NCBI RefSeq assembly: GCF_040256745.1
Contig: NZ_CP138335.1
Span: 1,426,001 to 1,490,000, forward strand
Source: Scrofimicrobium sp. R131
GTDB lineage: Bacteria; Actinomycetota; Actinomycetes; Actinomycetales; Actinomycetaceae
Length of the DNA: 64,000 nucleotides
Reading direction: 5' to 3'
Shown piece by piece: positions 33,591 to 44,396 of the stretch (position 1 is the stretch's first letter; every line of letters starts with the position of its first letter). The position numbers and the translations under genes were made by a program. Under the pieces are notes generated by a model. The model did no database searches. It saw only the letters and a list, made by a program, of their open reading frames with translations, and had not been told where the DNA came from.

Positions 33591-34550
33591 CTATTTGATG
33601 GATGGGCGATCCGGCGTCGATACGTCGTACACGCTCGCTTCGCGCTGACCCAGCAGCAGCCCCAACACCTGTCCTTTGAGTTCGGCCTGGCTGGAGTCGC
33701 CCCAAATCACCTTGGCTCCGCCGTCCAGGGTGAGGGTGAAGTTGGTGCCGGCCAACTCAATCGCCACCACGCGCGCCCTAATCGCCTCGGGCAGCACCTG
33801 CCACAGGGCCAGGACCAGGTCCACCTGGGTTTCCCCCAGGGCCTTCCCCCCGGCCTCCACCAGGATCAGCCCGGCAGGCGGCTCGGCCACCTCGTCAATC
33901 ACCACTCCGTCCGGCCCCATCCGCTGGTAGGCGGAGCCGACATGGACGGCCATGACCGGCTGACGCGGGGTCAGTCCCACCGAGAGCCCGTTCGGCCACA
34001 CCCGGTGTACCTGCGCGGTGCTGATCGAGGGATCGGCCAGAATGTCGGATTGGAGCTGGCGAGTGTTCACTCGGGCGAGCGGGGTGCCCACCTCCTGGCT
34101 GACGCGCGCCTCCACCGGGGCGGTGTTGACCTCCCCGCTCTGGGCGCTCACCTCCACGTGGTCGGCGCGCACCGCCAACAGCGGCGAAAATCCCACCACC
34201 CAGACGATCAGGCCCACCAGTGCGGCGAAGGCAGCCACCCGGACCAGGTTCACCAACCGCAGGTGTCTGCGAGCCCGTTTCTTCTCCTGCTGGCGCTCCT
34301 GCAGCTGACTCGGCTGGTCCTGCTGCCACTTTTTTGCCAAGCCCTCGCGTTCTGCGGCCGTTGCCACCGCTCCGGTCGGGGCCGGCTGCGCCACCTTCGC
34401 CGGCGCCTGGCTCACCCGCGGCGGCTGGCCAGCAGGTTTGGAAACAGCAGGTTTAGGGGTGGCCGGCTTGGGACTGGCCGGCTTGGGACTGGCCGAGGAC
34501 GGCGCCTTCGGATCGGTGCGAGGACGACGAGGCGGACCCGGCGGCTTCAC
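33591..34550 (-). CDS. ftsQ: Cell division protein FtsQ/DivIB
   Basis: Bitopic divisome protein of 319 aa. The cytoplasmic part is about 100 residues and opens with a Pro/Lys repeat (SPKPASPKPATPKPAVSKPA, about 21-40). One membrane helix follows (about 101-121), then the POTRA domain (VRADHVEVSAQSGEV) and the FtsQ domain (RVWPNGLSVGLTPRQPV). The GTG start overlaps the murC stop (GTGA) with GGGAG upstream. The 125 bases to ftsZ hold no clear promoter; TTGAAGGT occurs twice there on the plus strand. Confidence 0.93.
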   Translation of the reverse strand: MKPPGPPRRPRTDPKAPSSASPKPASPKPATPKPAVSKPAGQPPRVSQAPAKVAQPAPTGAVATAAEREGLAKKWQQDQPSQLQERQQEKKRARRHLRLVNLVRVAAFAALVGLIVWVVGFSPLLAVRADHVEVSAQSGEVNTAPVEARVSQEVGTPLARVNTRQLQSDILADPSISTAQVHRVWPNGLSVGLTPRQPVMAVHVGSAYQRMGPDGVVIDEVAEPPAGLILVEAGGKALGETQVDLVLALWQVLPEAIRARVVAIELAGTNFTLTLDGGAKVIWGDSSQAELKGQVLGLLLGQREASVYDVSTPDRPSIK

Positions 34551-35941
34551 ACCCGCTCCCAATAGTCCAGCACCGCGTCGGCCCCCTGGTTGATGTCGCC
34601 GGCGCCCACCAGCAGCAGCAGGTCGCCCGGGGCGCACAGTTCGGCCCCGAGCAGCGCCGACTCGTTCACGGTGGCGCCCGCCCGATACTCGACGTCCACC
34701 CCCGCCTGGAGCAGCCGATCCACCACCAGTTGCGAGCTGACCCCGGGCATTGGATCCTCCCGGGCCGCGTAAATATCAGCTAGGACCACCCGGTCGGCCT
34801 CGGCCAAAATCCGGGCAAACCGATCCGCAAAGTTCAGGGTCCGGGAGTACAGGTGCGGCTGGAACACCACCACGACCCGGCCGGTCCCGGCCACCAGTCT
34901 CGCCTGCTTCAGGGCCGCCTCAATCTCGGTCGGGTGGTGGGCGTAGTCGACGATTACCCGTCGTCCCGCCACCACGCCCTTGGTTTCGAACCGGCGACCC
35001 GCCCCGCGAAATGCCCCCAGGGCCTCGGCAAACTGGGTCGGCTCGAAGCCGAGCGCCAGCCCCGCCCCCCAGGCACCGGTCGCGTTCAGCACGTTGTGGG
35101 CCCCGGTCACCTGCAGGTTCAGGTCGGCCCGCAGTTCCGGTTCGGCGGCCACGGTCACCGTTCCCCCGGAGCCGGACGCATTCGCCCAATCGTCGGTCAG
35201 AACCAGGTCGGGGGCGTACTCAGCCCGTCCGTAGGTCAGCACCGTCAGCTCTGTCAGCTCGGTCCGGGCCCGAGCGGCCAGGCGAGCCGACCCCGGGTCC
35301 TCGGCGCAGCAGATCAGCGCTCCCCCGGGGACAATCCGCTGGGCAAATTCGAAGAAGATCCCCTCGAACGCTTCGATCGAACCAAAGTGGTCCAGGTGGT
35401 CAGCTTCGATGTTCGTCACCAGGGCGACCGTGGGCCGGTAGTTCAGGAACGAGCCGTCCGACTCGTCCGCTTCGGCGACGAAAATGTCGCCCTGCCCCAG
35501 CAGCGCACCCGAGTCGAGACCCAGGATCGGGCCGCCCAGCGCGCACGATGGGTCGGCTCCGCAGGCCACCAGGGCCTGGGTCAACAGGGCGGAGGTGGAA
35601 GTTTTGCCGTGTGCCCCGGCTACCGCGACGAAGCGTTTGCCCCGGGCCGCAAGCGCCAACGCCTCCGAGCGGTGCAGCACCTGCTGGCCGCGGGCGCGTG
35701 CCTGTGCCAGCTCCGGGTTGGTTTCCCGAATGGCGGAGGAAACCACCACCACCGCCTCGGGGGGAACCTGGTGGGCGTCATGACTGGCGTGGGCGGTGAT
35801 GCCGCGGGCGCGGAGCCGATCCAACACCGCCGAATCCTGCCGGTCCGAGCCCGACACGCGGTAGCCTTCCTGCCAGAGCAACTCGGCGATCACCGACATC
35901 CCGGCCCCGCCAATTCCAATGAAGTAGTACTCTTCGCTCAC
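34547..35941 (-). CDS. murC: UDP-N-acetylmuramate--L-alanine ligase
   Basis: Adds L-Ala to UDP-MurNAc in peptidoglycan synthesis; 464 aa. The N-terminal Rossmann domain begins YFIGIGGAGMSVIAELL. The central ATPase has GAHGKTSTSALLTQ and EADESDGSFL, and the C-terminal domain has VVVFQPHLYSRT. GTGA overlaps link it to murG upstream and ftsQ downstream. Confidence 0.97.
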   Translation of the reverse strand: MSEEYYFIGIGGAGMSVIAELLWQEGYRVSGSDRQDSAVLDRLRARGITAHASHDAHQVPPEAVVVVSSAIRETNPELAQARARGQQVLHRSEALALAARGKRFVAVAGAHGKTSTSALLTQALVACGADPSCALGGPILGLDSGALLGQGDIFVAEADESDGSFLNYRPTVALVTNIEADHLDHFGSIEAFEGIFFEFAQRIVPGGALICCAEDPGSARLAARARTELTELTVLTYGRAEYAPDLVLTDDWANASGSGGTVTVAAEPELRADLNLQVTGAHNVLNATGAWGAGLALGFEPTQFAEALGAFRGAGRRFETKGVVAGRRVIVDYAHHPTEIEAALKQARLVAGTGRVVVVFQPHLYSRTLNFADRFARILAEADRVVLADIYAAREDPMPGVSSQLVVDRLLQAGVDVEYRAGATVNESALLGAELCAPGDLLLLVGAGDINQGADAVLDYWERV

Positions 35942-37056
35942 GCTTTTGCCACTTTCAGTGCCAGGTTGATGACTGCTTCGGTCCCGTCTCCGACCGAGCT
36001 ATTCCGGGCGGCCTCCCCCATCCGGGCCCGGCGCTCGGCGTCCGCCAGCAGCGGGAAGACGGTGGAGGTGACGACAGCCTGAGAGAAGGCCGCGTCCTCG
36101 AACAGCTCCGCTCCTCCGGCCGCGACCACGTCGGCCGCGTTTAGGCGCTGCTCCCCGTTGCCAATCGGGAGGGGGACGTAGATGGCGGGCACCCCGAGGG
36201 CGGACAGCTCCGCCACGGTCCCCGCCCCGGAGCGGCAGACCACCAGGTCCGCCACGGCCAGGGCGTCTTCCATCGTCGCCAGGTAGTCGCGGACCTGCCA
36301 GCGATCACGGACCGAGGCGGGCAGGTGCTCGCGCACCGGTCCGTCTTTGCCCCTACCGGTCAAGTGCAGCACCTGCGCCTCGGCCGGCAGCATTTCAGCC
36401 GCCTGCACCATGGTCTCGTTCAGGTGCTGGGCCCCGAGGGATCCGCCCGTAACCAGGAGGGTGGGCCGGTCCGGGTCGAGGCCCAGAGCCTCGGCTCCCC
36501 GCGCACGGGCTTCGGCCAGCCCGGTCGGGGTGGCTCGCTTGGCCACCAGGGCGGCAATCGGAGCTCGCAGCGGGAGCCCGGTCGTTTCGGTCAGCCCGCG
36601 CCGGGCACGCAGGTCGGTTCCGGCAAAAGTCACCGCCACCGCGGCGGCAAACCGAGCCGCCCACCGGTTGGCCAGGCCCGGACGGGCATTTTGCTCGTGA
36701 ATCACGACGGGCACCTTCGCGCTGCGAGCGGCCCAGTAGGCCGGTACCGAGACGTACCCGCCAAAGCCGATCACTACTTCCGCGCCGGACAGCGCCTCAC
36801 TTGCCACTTCCCGGGCGTGGACGAGGCGGCCGGGCAGGGTGAGGAGCTGCGGGGAGGGCTTGCGGGGAAGGGGAACCTTCGGGACCACTGTCAGGGGGAA
36901 GCCCGCCGCGGGAACCAGCTGGGATTCAAGCCCCTCGGCCGTTCCCAACACCTGCACGTCCCAACCTAGGTCGCGCAGACGGGTGCCCACTGCCAGCAGC
37001 GGGTTGACGTGGCCGGCGGTTCCCCCTCCGGCCAGCAGCACTCGCCGTTTTGTCAC
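35938..37056 (-). CDS. murG: UDP-GlcNAc:lipid I GlcNAc transferase
   Basis: Glycosyltransferase that converts lipid I to lipid II at the inner membrane face; 372 aa, GT-B fold. VLLAGGGTAGHVNPLLAVG is the N-terminal glycine loop, VIGFGGYVSVPAYWAA and HEQNARPGLANRWAA follow, and the C-domain has VTGGSLGAQHLNE and CRSGAGTVAELSALG. The GTG at 37056 has GGAGG seven bases upstream. Confidence 0.97.
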   Translation of the reverse strand: MTKRRVLLAGGGTAGHVNPLLAVGTRLRDLGWDVQVLGTAEGLESQLVPAAGFPLTVVPKVPLPRKPSPQLLTLPGRLVHAREVASEALSGAEVVIGFGGYVSVPAYWAARSAKVPVVIHEQNARPGLANRWAARFAAAVAVTFAGTDLRARRGLTETTGLPLRAPIAALVAKRATPTGLAEARARGAEALGLDPDRPTLLVTGGSLGAQHLNETMVQAAEMLPAEAQVLHLTGRGKDGPVREHLPASVRDRWQVRDYLATMEDALAVADLVVCRSGAGTVAELSALGVPAIYVPLPIGNGEQRLNAADVVAAGGAELFEDAAFSQAVVTSTVFPLLADAERRARMGEAARNSSVGDGTEAVINLALKVAKA

Positions 37057-37086
37057 GGATACTCCTCCCAACAGCGATCGGGTTAA

Positions 37087-38337
37087 CTAGCGGGTGCGAC
37101 GCACCCGGGTGCGCTTGGGGGCCACCCGCGGGTCGCGGGGACCGGTCTCAGCCCGGTTCCGCCACCAGCCGGTCAGGCCCGCTTCCGAGCGGGCGAAAGC
37201 CAGCAGCACCCCGATAGCTAAGGCGGTGAACAGGAAGGCGGAACCTCCGTAGGAGACCAGCGGGAACGGCACGCCGATCACCGGGGTCAGCCCGGTCACC
37301 GAGCCGATGTTGACGAACCCCTGGAAGATCAGCCAGGCAGCGATCCCGCCGGAGGCGATTCGAACAAAGGCATCGGGCGAATGACTAGCCAGGCGCAGGG
37401 TCCCCCACACCAGCACGCCCAGGGTAACCACCAGGGTCAGGGTCCCAATCAGGCCGAACTCTTCCCCCACGATGGCCAGAATGAAGTCCGACTCAGCTTC
37501 CTGCAGGTAGTTCCATTTGGCCCGCGAGGCCCCCGGGCCCAGCCCGATTAGGCCACCGGAGCCGAGCGCCCAGAGGCCCTGGGCGGTCTGGGTGGGCGCG
37601 GACGGATCGGGGGCGGAGCCAAGTCCGGGTAGGATCTCCATCACGCGGCGCAGGCGCGAAGGGTTCATCATCACCAGGACGGCGGAGGCGGCCAGCCCGG
37701 CCAGGCCAATAGCGCCGAACCATTTCAGGGGAGCCCCGGCAACCCAGAGCGCCCCCACGGTGATCGCCAGGAAAATCAGCGCGGTGCCCATATCGTGGCC
37801 CAGCATCACGGCCCCGAGCGACGCCACGGCCGGCAGGCCGACCCCGACCGCTACCGCCTTCCAGTTATTGACCCGTTCCCCCAGGTTGGCCAGCACCTGA
37901 GCCAGCATTAGGCAGGTGGCCAACTTGAGTAACTCGGAGGGTTGGATCATCTGGTTGATCACCGGGATCCGGACCCAGTTCTGGTTCCCACCCTGGGCGT
38001 AACCGAACGGCACCACCATCAGTTGGAACACCAGCGCGGCCAAAAACAGCGCCCAGGACCACCGCCGGATTGTGGTGGGCCGGAACCGAGAGGCCGCCAC
38101 CGCCGCTATCAGGGACACCAGCGTGATGACGACGTTGCGACTGAACACCAGGTACGGGTTCAGCTCCATCGAAATGTTGTGCACCGCGGTGGCGGAGAAA
38201 GTCATGATCACTCCGAAGCCCGCCAGCATCAGGGCGGCCACCAGAATCATGTAGTAGGTGGCAATCGGCGAGTAGGTGCTGTCGGAGGAGTTCGCCCGGG
38301 CGAACTTGATCTTAGGGACGCGCAGGTTCACGGCCAT
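37087..38337 (-). CDS. ftsW: Septal peptidoglycan glycosyltransferase FtsW (SEDS)
   Basis: Polytopic SEDS protein that polymerises septal glycan together with FtsI; 416 aa with about ten membrane helices. Seen: GYAQGGNQNWVRI, IQPSELLKLA, GHDMGTALIF and QEAESDFILAIVGEEFG (with catalytic-site acidic residues), then PFPLVSYGGSAFLFT. A basic C-terminal tail (RVAPKRTRVRRTR) is cytoplasmic. FtsW rather than RodA is inferred from the dcw location. Confidence 0.96.
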   Translation of the reverse strand: MAVNLRVPKIKFARANSSDSTYSPIATYYMILVAALMLAGFGVIMTFSATAVHNISMELNPYLVFSRNVVITLVSLIAAVAASRFRPTTIRRWSWALFLAALVFQLMVVPFGYAQGGNQNWVRIPVINQMIQPSELLKLATCLMLAQVLANLGERVNNWKAVAVGVGLPAVASLGAVMLGHDMGTALIFLAITVGALWVAGAPLKWFGAIGLAGLAASAVLVMMNPSRLRRVMEILPGLGSAPDPSAPTQTAQGLWALGSGGLIGLGPGASRAKWNYLQEAESDFILAIVGEEFGLIGTLTLVVTLGVLVWGTLRLASHSPDAFVRIASGGIAAWLIFQGFVNIGSVTGLTPVIGVPFPLVSYGGSAFLFTALAIGVLLAFARSEAGLTGWWRNRAETGPRDPRVAPKRTRVRRTR

Positions 38338-38343
38338 GCCGGC

Positions 38344-39699
38344 TCACCGCTCCGCCCGAACGGCGGCCGCGAAACAGTCGCCGCGTTCACCGTAAGAGTT
38401 GAACTGATCCCAGGAGGCACAACCGGGTGCCAGCACCACGGTGTCCCCCGGTTCAGCCCACTGACGGGCATGGTCAACCACCTGCGCCATCCACTGAGCC
38501 GGTGTTCCCTCTCCCATAACTTCCACTATCGGGGTTTTCGGGGACACTTGGGCGAAGGCACGCCGGAAAGGCTCACGATCGACCCCGATCAGGATGGCCA
38601 CCCGGACCCGATCGGCCACCTGGCGGACCAGGTGGGTGAAGTCCTGCCCTTTGGCATCTCCCCCCGCAATCCAAACCGCGCTCAGCGGTGCCAGGCCGGC
38701 GAGGGCCGCGGCGGCCGCATGGGCGTTGGTGGCTTTCGAGTCGTCAATGTAGGTGACGCCGTCCTGCACCGCCACCACCGCCCCGCGGTGAGCTGCCGGT
38801 TCAAAGGCGGCCAGGCCGGCGGCAATCGCCTCGGGCTCAACGCCGTGCACCCGCGCCAGGGCCACGGCCGCCACGATGTCCTGCAGCAGGGCCGGCGGGC
38901 AGCGGCGGTCCTGGTAGAACGGAATCAGTCGCAGTTCAACCAGACGGACCGGGTCGGAGCGCCGATCCACCACCCAGCCCTCGCTGACGCCAATTTCTCC
39001 CGGTCCCGGCTCCCCGCAGCGCAAAGCCAGCGCCCCGGCCGGGACCAGCTCCGCCACCACCGGGTCGTCCGCAAAGTAGCAGGACACGCCAGCCCGGTGG
39101 TAAACGCGGGCCTTGGCCTCCCGATACGCCTGCTCAGATCCGTGCCAGTCCAGGTGGTCGGACTCCACGTTCAGGCAGATGGCCGCTTCGGGCGCCATCG
39201 ACTCGGTGGTTTCCAGTTGGAAGGAGGAAATCTCCAGGGCAAAGACCGTGGCTTCCGAATCCACCTGAGAGGTGATCGGCAACCCAACGTTGCCCACTTC
39301 GGCCACCGCCTCCCCGTTGGCGGCCAGCATCGCTGTCAACAGCCCAACCGTGGTGGTCTTGCCGTTGGTGCCGGTGATGGCCAGCCAGGGTCGACCCGCC
39401 CGAGGCGAGTCCTCCTGGAGGCGCCAGGCCAGCTCCACCTCCGACCAAACCGGCAGACCGGCGGCTCGGACCGTCCGCAACAACGGGGTATGGGGGGCAA
39501 TTCCAGGCGAGGTGACCACCGCCTCGGGCGCCCACTCAACCACGGCCCGGCCCAGGAGGTGACCGTCAGCCACCACCACGTCGGCTTCCGGGGACTGCTG
39601 GTCAAAGACCGCCGTCTGGATCCCCCGCGCTCTCAGGGCCGCCGCTGCCGCCAGCCCGGAGACTCCGGCCCCCAGGACCGCAATTTTGCCGGGCAGCAC
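38344..39699 (-). CDS. murD: UDP-MurNAc-L-alanine--D-glutamate ligase
   Basis: Adds D-Glu in peptidoglycan precursor synthesis; 451 aa from the GTG at 39699, which shares one base with the mraY stop. The frame is open to 40110 inside mraY, but the conserved start KIAVLGAGVSGLAAAAAL lies just after this GTG. The ATPase motif ITGTNGKTTTVGLL, the NVESDHLDWHG segment and DDSKATNAHAA in the C-terminal domain are diagnostic. Confidence 0.96.
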   Translation of the reverse strand: MLPGKIAVLGAGVSGLAAAAALRARGIQTAVFDQQSPEADVVVADGHLLGRAVVEWAPEAVVTSPGIAPHTPLLRTVRAAGLPVWSEVELAWRLQEDSPRAGRPWLAITGTNGKTTTVGLLTAMLAANGEAVAEVGNVGLPITSQVDSEATVFALEISSFQLETTESMAPEAAICLNVESDHLDWHGSEQAYREAKARVYHRAGVSCYFADDPVVAELVPAGALALRCGEPGPGEIGVSEGWVVDRRSDPVRLVELRLIPFYQDRRCPPALLQDIVAAVALARVHGVEPEAIAAGLAAFEPAAHRGAVVAVQDGVTYIDDSKATNAHAAAAALAGLAPLSAVWIAGGDAKGQDFTHLVRQVADRVRVAILIGVDREPFRRAFAQVSPKTPIVEVMGEGTPAQWMAQVVDHARQWAEPGDTVVLAPGCASWDQFNSYGERGDCFAAAVRAER

Positions 39700-40780
39700 T
39701 AGATGGTCGCCGCCCACTCGCCGTAGAAGAGCCCTACCCCAACCAGGGCGAACAGGCCGGCGATGATCCAGAAGCGGATCACAATCGTCACTTCCTGCCA
39801 GCCCTTGAGCTCGAAGTGGTGGTGCAGGGGGGCCATTCGGAACACCCGCTTGCCGGTGCGTTTGAAGACCAGAATCTGAATCACGTCGGACATGGTGATG
39901 ATGAAGAACAGGCCGCCGATGACAATGGCCAGCACCTCGGTGCCGGTGAAAATCGACATTCCGGCGAAGGCACCGCCGAGGGCCAGGGCGCCGGTGTCTC
40001 CCATGAAGATTTGGGCGGGCGAGGCATTCCACCAGAGGAAGCCGATCAGGGCACCCACCACGGCGGCGCCGAAGATGGCCAGGCCGAGGGGGTCGCGAGT
40101 TTCGTAACAACCCACCGTGTTGGTGACCGCGCGGGAGCAGGACTGGCTGAACTGCCAGAGGGCGATCAGGGTGTAGCCACCAAACGCCGCGATCGAGGCA
40201 CCGGTGGCCAACCCGTCAAGCCCGTCGGTCAGGTTGACCGCGTTGGACCAGGCGGAGACCAGCAGGTTCGCCCACAGGATGAAGAGGAACACGCCCAGCC
40301 CAAACCCGGCAAATGCCAGGTTCAGGTTGGAGGGCCGGATGAAGGAAATGGTCATCGACGCGGGGGTCACCCCGGCCGAGTTGGGTTGCCAGACCGCCAG
40401 CACCGCGAAGGCAGAGCCAATCAGGATCTGGCCGATGATCTTTGCCAGCGGGTTCAGCCCGAGGGAACGGTGCCGAGAGATCTTGATGTAGTCGTCGAGG
40501 AAACCAATCACCCCGAGTCCGAACAGGAGTCCGGCCAGCAGCAGGGAGGAATAGTCGGGCCAGGATCCAACCGACAGGTATCCGACCAGCCAGCCCACCA
40601 GAATCGCGAAGATGAAGACGACGCCGCCCATAGTCGGGGTCCCCCGCTTGGTGAAGTGTCCGGTTGGCCCATCCTGACGAATGAACTGGCCGTATTCGCG
40701 TCGCACCAGAAACTTGATGAAAACGGGGGTGAGCAGCAGGCTCAGCAGCATTGCCACCCCGAAGGAAATAATGACCCCGA

Positions 40781-40784
<4 letters not shown>
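39699..40784 (-). CDS. mraY: Phospho-MurNAc-pentapeptide transferase
   Basis: Integral membrane transferase that makes lipid I from UDP-MurNAc-pentapeptide and undecaprenyl phosphate; 361 aa, about ten helices. Seen: KRGTPTMGG, LGFLDDYIK-like FLDDYIKISR with catalytic acidic residues, NLTDGLDGLATG, and FRMAPLHHHFELKGW. The GTG start overlaps the murF stop (GTGA). Confidence 0.97.
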
Positions 40785-42178
<1,394 letters not shown>

Positions 42179-42234
42179 AACACTCCTTGTCCGACAGCTC
42201 GTGTCCTCACCGTAGCAAGTGAACCCACCTCATC

Positions 42235-44007
42235 CTAAGGTGCGGTGGGATACAGCTCCACCGGCCCGGTCGAACCTGGAATCCCCAGCGAGGTGACCGC
42301 GGCTGAGGCCACCTGGTGGAAAAGGGGTGCTGCCGAGTCGCTAGACAGGTACCCGGAACGTGGGTTGTTCAACACCACGGCGATCGCCAACTGCGGCTTG
42401 TCGGCCGGCAACACCCCGGCCACGGTCGCCACGGTCCCGCCCGAGGGCAACTCCGAGGTACCGGTCTTGATCGCAACCCGGTAGCCTTCAACCGCGGCCG
42501 CGGTGCCCGTGCCTATCTGGGCGTCGGTGCTGACTCCCTCCATCATCTTCAGCAGAATCTGGGCGGTCTCGGGCTGAATGGCCTGGACCGGCTCGGGAGT
42601 TTCCTCCGCGTGAAACTTGCCGTTCGCGTCGGTGGTGCCCGACACCAGGCGCGGCCCCTGCCAGACTCCACCGTTTCCGATCGCAGCCATCATGGCTGCC
42701 TCCTGCAGCGGGGTCATGGCGTAGCCCTGGCCAAACATGGTGGTGTAAATGGAGCGTCCCAGCCAGTCCTCCGCCGGGGCCAGGATTCCGGGCGACTCGC
42801 CCGGCAGCTCGATCCCGGTCAGCTTCCCAAGGCCCAGCTTGCTCATGGTCTCGTGACGGGCCTGGTCGGTCACCGTCTCGCCAATTTGCACCGCCCCGGT
42901 GTTGGAGGATTCGGTGATGATCCCCGCCACGGTCCGCTGGTACGTCTCGTGTTCGTGAATGTCGGTGATGACTTCACCGTCTTTGGTCTCATACCGATCC
43001 GGAACGGAAAAGACCGTGTCCGGGGTGACGGTACCCTGCTCCAAAGCGGTGGCAACGGTGAGGATCTTCCCAACCGAGCCGGGTTCGATCACCCACTGGA
43101 CCGAACCGGAAGGTTGGGGTCCTTTGGCCGGGGACTGCAGGCCCGAATCCCCCATCGCCAGCACCCGGGAGGTGGCCACGTCCAGGACCACCACGGATCC
43201 CCAGTCGGCTTCGTAGGTCTTGACCGCCTGGTCCAGGTACTCCTGAACCGAGTTTTGCAGGTCGGCGTCGATCGTGGTGTGAACGGTTCCTCCGGTCCGG
43301 GCTTCCTTTGAGACGGTCTTGGCCCCCGGGATCACCTCACCGGTGGGTCCAATCTCGAACGACTCTTCCCCGGGAATCCCGGTGAGGACGTCGTCGTACA
43401 CCAGCTCCAGGCCAGAGTTTCCCAGCCCGTTGGCGTCGACCGAACCGATGATCGAGGCGGCCGTGTTTCCCCCGGGGTAGGCCCGCTGGTAAACCGGCTC
43501 CCACTCGATCCCGTAGATTCCCAGGGCTTTGATTTTGCGGAAGGTGGCGGCATCCACGTTTTTGGCCAGGTAGGCATAGGTGGAGTCGCCCAGCATCATC
43601 CCGCCCAACTCGGCCGGGTCCATCTTCAGGAGCGGGGCCAACTGCTCGGCGGCGTCGGCGGGCCCCTGCCCGATCAACTTGCCGTCCTCGTCGCGGTGCT
43701 TCCACTCCAAGATGTTCTTCTGGTTGACGGCGATGTGATAGGTCTCCACAGAGTCCACCAGGGTCTGGCCGCTTGCGTCGACAATCTTTCCGCGCGGTGC
43801 GCTCACCTCGGTGGCCGAGGTGCGAACCTTCCGGCCCTGCTCGGCCAGGGCTGGGCCGCGGATAATCTGAATGGAGAACAGCTGGATCGCACAGACCGTC
43901 AGGGCCAGCACAGTCAGGGCCCCGAACCAGCGGGAACGCTGACGGGACTTGTGCTGGCGCGGGTCGGGAACGGTCTGTCCCTCGACGGTGGGGGGAGCCT
44001 CTTTCAC
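42235..44007 (-). CDS. ftsI: Septal transpeptidase FtsI (PBP3, class B PBP)
   Basis: Membrane-anchored transpeptidase that cross-links septal peptidoglycan; 590 aa. A short cytoplasmic N-terminus, one helix (about 27-48), a dimerisation domain with SAPRGKIVDASG, then the penicillin-binding domain with the SxxK motif Ser311-Lys314 (EPGSVGK), SxN at 367-369 (SSN) and KTG at 514-516 (IKTGTSEL). The GTG start overlaps the ftsL-like stop. Confidence 0.97.
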   Translation of the reverse strand: MKEAPPTVEGQTVPDPRQHKSRQRSRWFGALTVLALTVCAIQLFSIQIIRGPALAEQGRKVRTSATEVSAPRGKIVDASGQTLVDSVETYHIAVNQKNILEWKHRDEDGKLIGQGPADAAEQLAPLLKMDPAELGGMMLGDSTYAYLAKNVDAATFRKIKALGIYGIEWEPVYQRAYPGGNTAASIIGSVDANGLGNSGLELVYDDVLTGIPGEESFEIGPTGEVIPGAKTVSKEARTGGTVHTTIDADLQNSVQEYLDQAVKTYEADWGSVVVLDVATSRVLAMGDSGLQSPAKGPQPSGSVQWVIEPGSVGKILTVATALEQGTVTPDTVFSVPDRYETKDGEVITDIHEHETYQRTVAGIITESSNTGAVQIGETVTDQARHETMSKLGLGKLTGIELPGESPGILAPAEDWLGRSIYTTMFGQGYAMTPLQEAAMMAAIGNGGVWQGPRLVSGTTDANGKFHAEETPEPVQAIQPETAQILLKMMEGVSTDAQIGTGTAAAVEGYRVAIKTGTSELPSGGTVATVAGVLPADKPQLAIAVVLNNPRSGYLSSDSAAPLFHQVASAAVTSLGIPGSTGPVELYPTAP

Positions 44008-44396
44008 TGCGCTGGCGCACCACCTTCCACCGTGTTGGCCTCCAGGGAAATCACTCCGATGGGACCGGCGGGCACCAGGCCGATTCGCTGGGCTTCCTGT
44101 CGCAGGTGATCGGTGGAAGAGACCTTCAGCAACTCACCCTCAATCGTCTCGATCTCGGCAGCGATTTGGGCCTGCTCAATGTTTTGATCCCGGATCTCGT
44201 AGGCCAGCGACGCCATCGAGGTGTTGATAATCAGCGGTACCACGATGGTGGCCAGGAACAGAAACAGCGCCGCGGCCAGAACCGGGACCACCGCTTTTCG
44301 CATCTGGCCCTTCTGCCCCTCGATAACCCGCAGTTCCGGGCGCCGATGGGGCAGCGAACTCGGTTGAGCAACCGGGATGATGTTGGGAACGCTCAT
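44004..44396 (-). CDS. ftsL: FtsL-like septum protein
   Basis: 130-aa bitopic protein: basic cytoplasmic N-terminus, one membrane helix (about 36-58), then a coiled-coil stretch (AYEIRDQNIEQAQIAAEIET) ending in a TDHLRQEAQRIGL segment typical of FtsL/DivIC. It is identified by topology and its place between rsmH and ftsI, with ATGA and GTGA overlaps on both sides. Sequence similarity in this family is always low. Confidence 0.85.
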   Translation of the reverse strand: MSVPNIIPVAQPSSLPHRRPELRVIEGQKGQMRKAVVPVLAAALFLFLATIVVPLIINTSMASLAYEIRDQNIEQAQIAAEIETIEGELLKVSSTDHLRQEAQRIGLVPAGPIGVISLEANTVEGGAPAQ

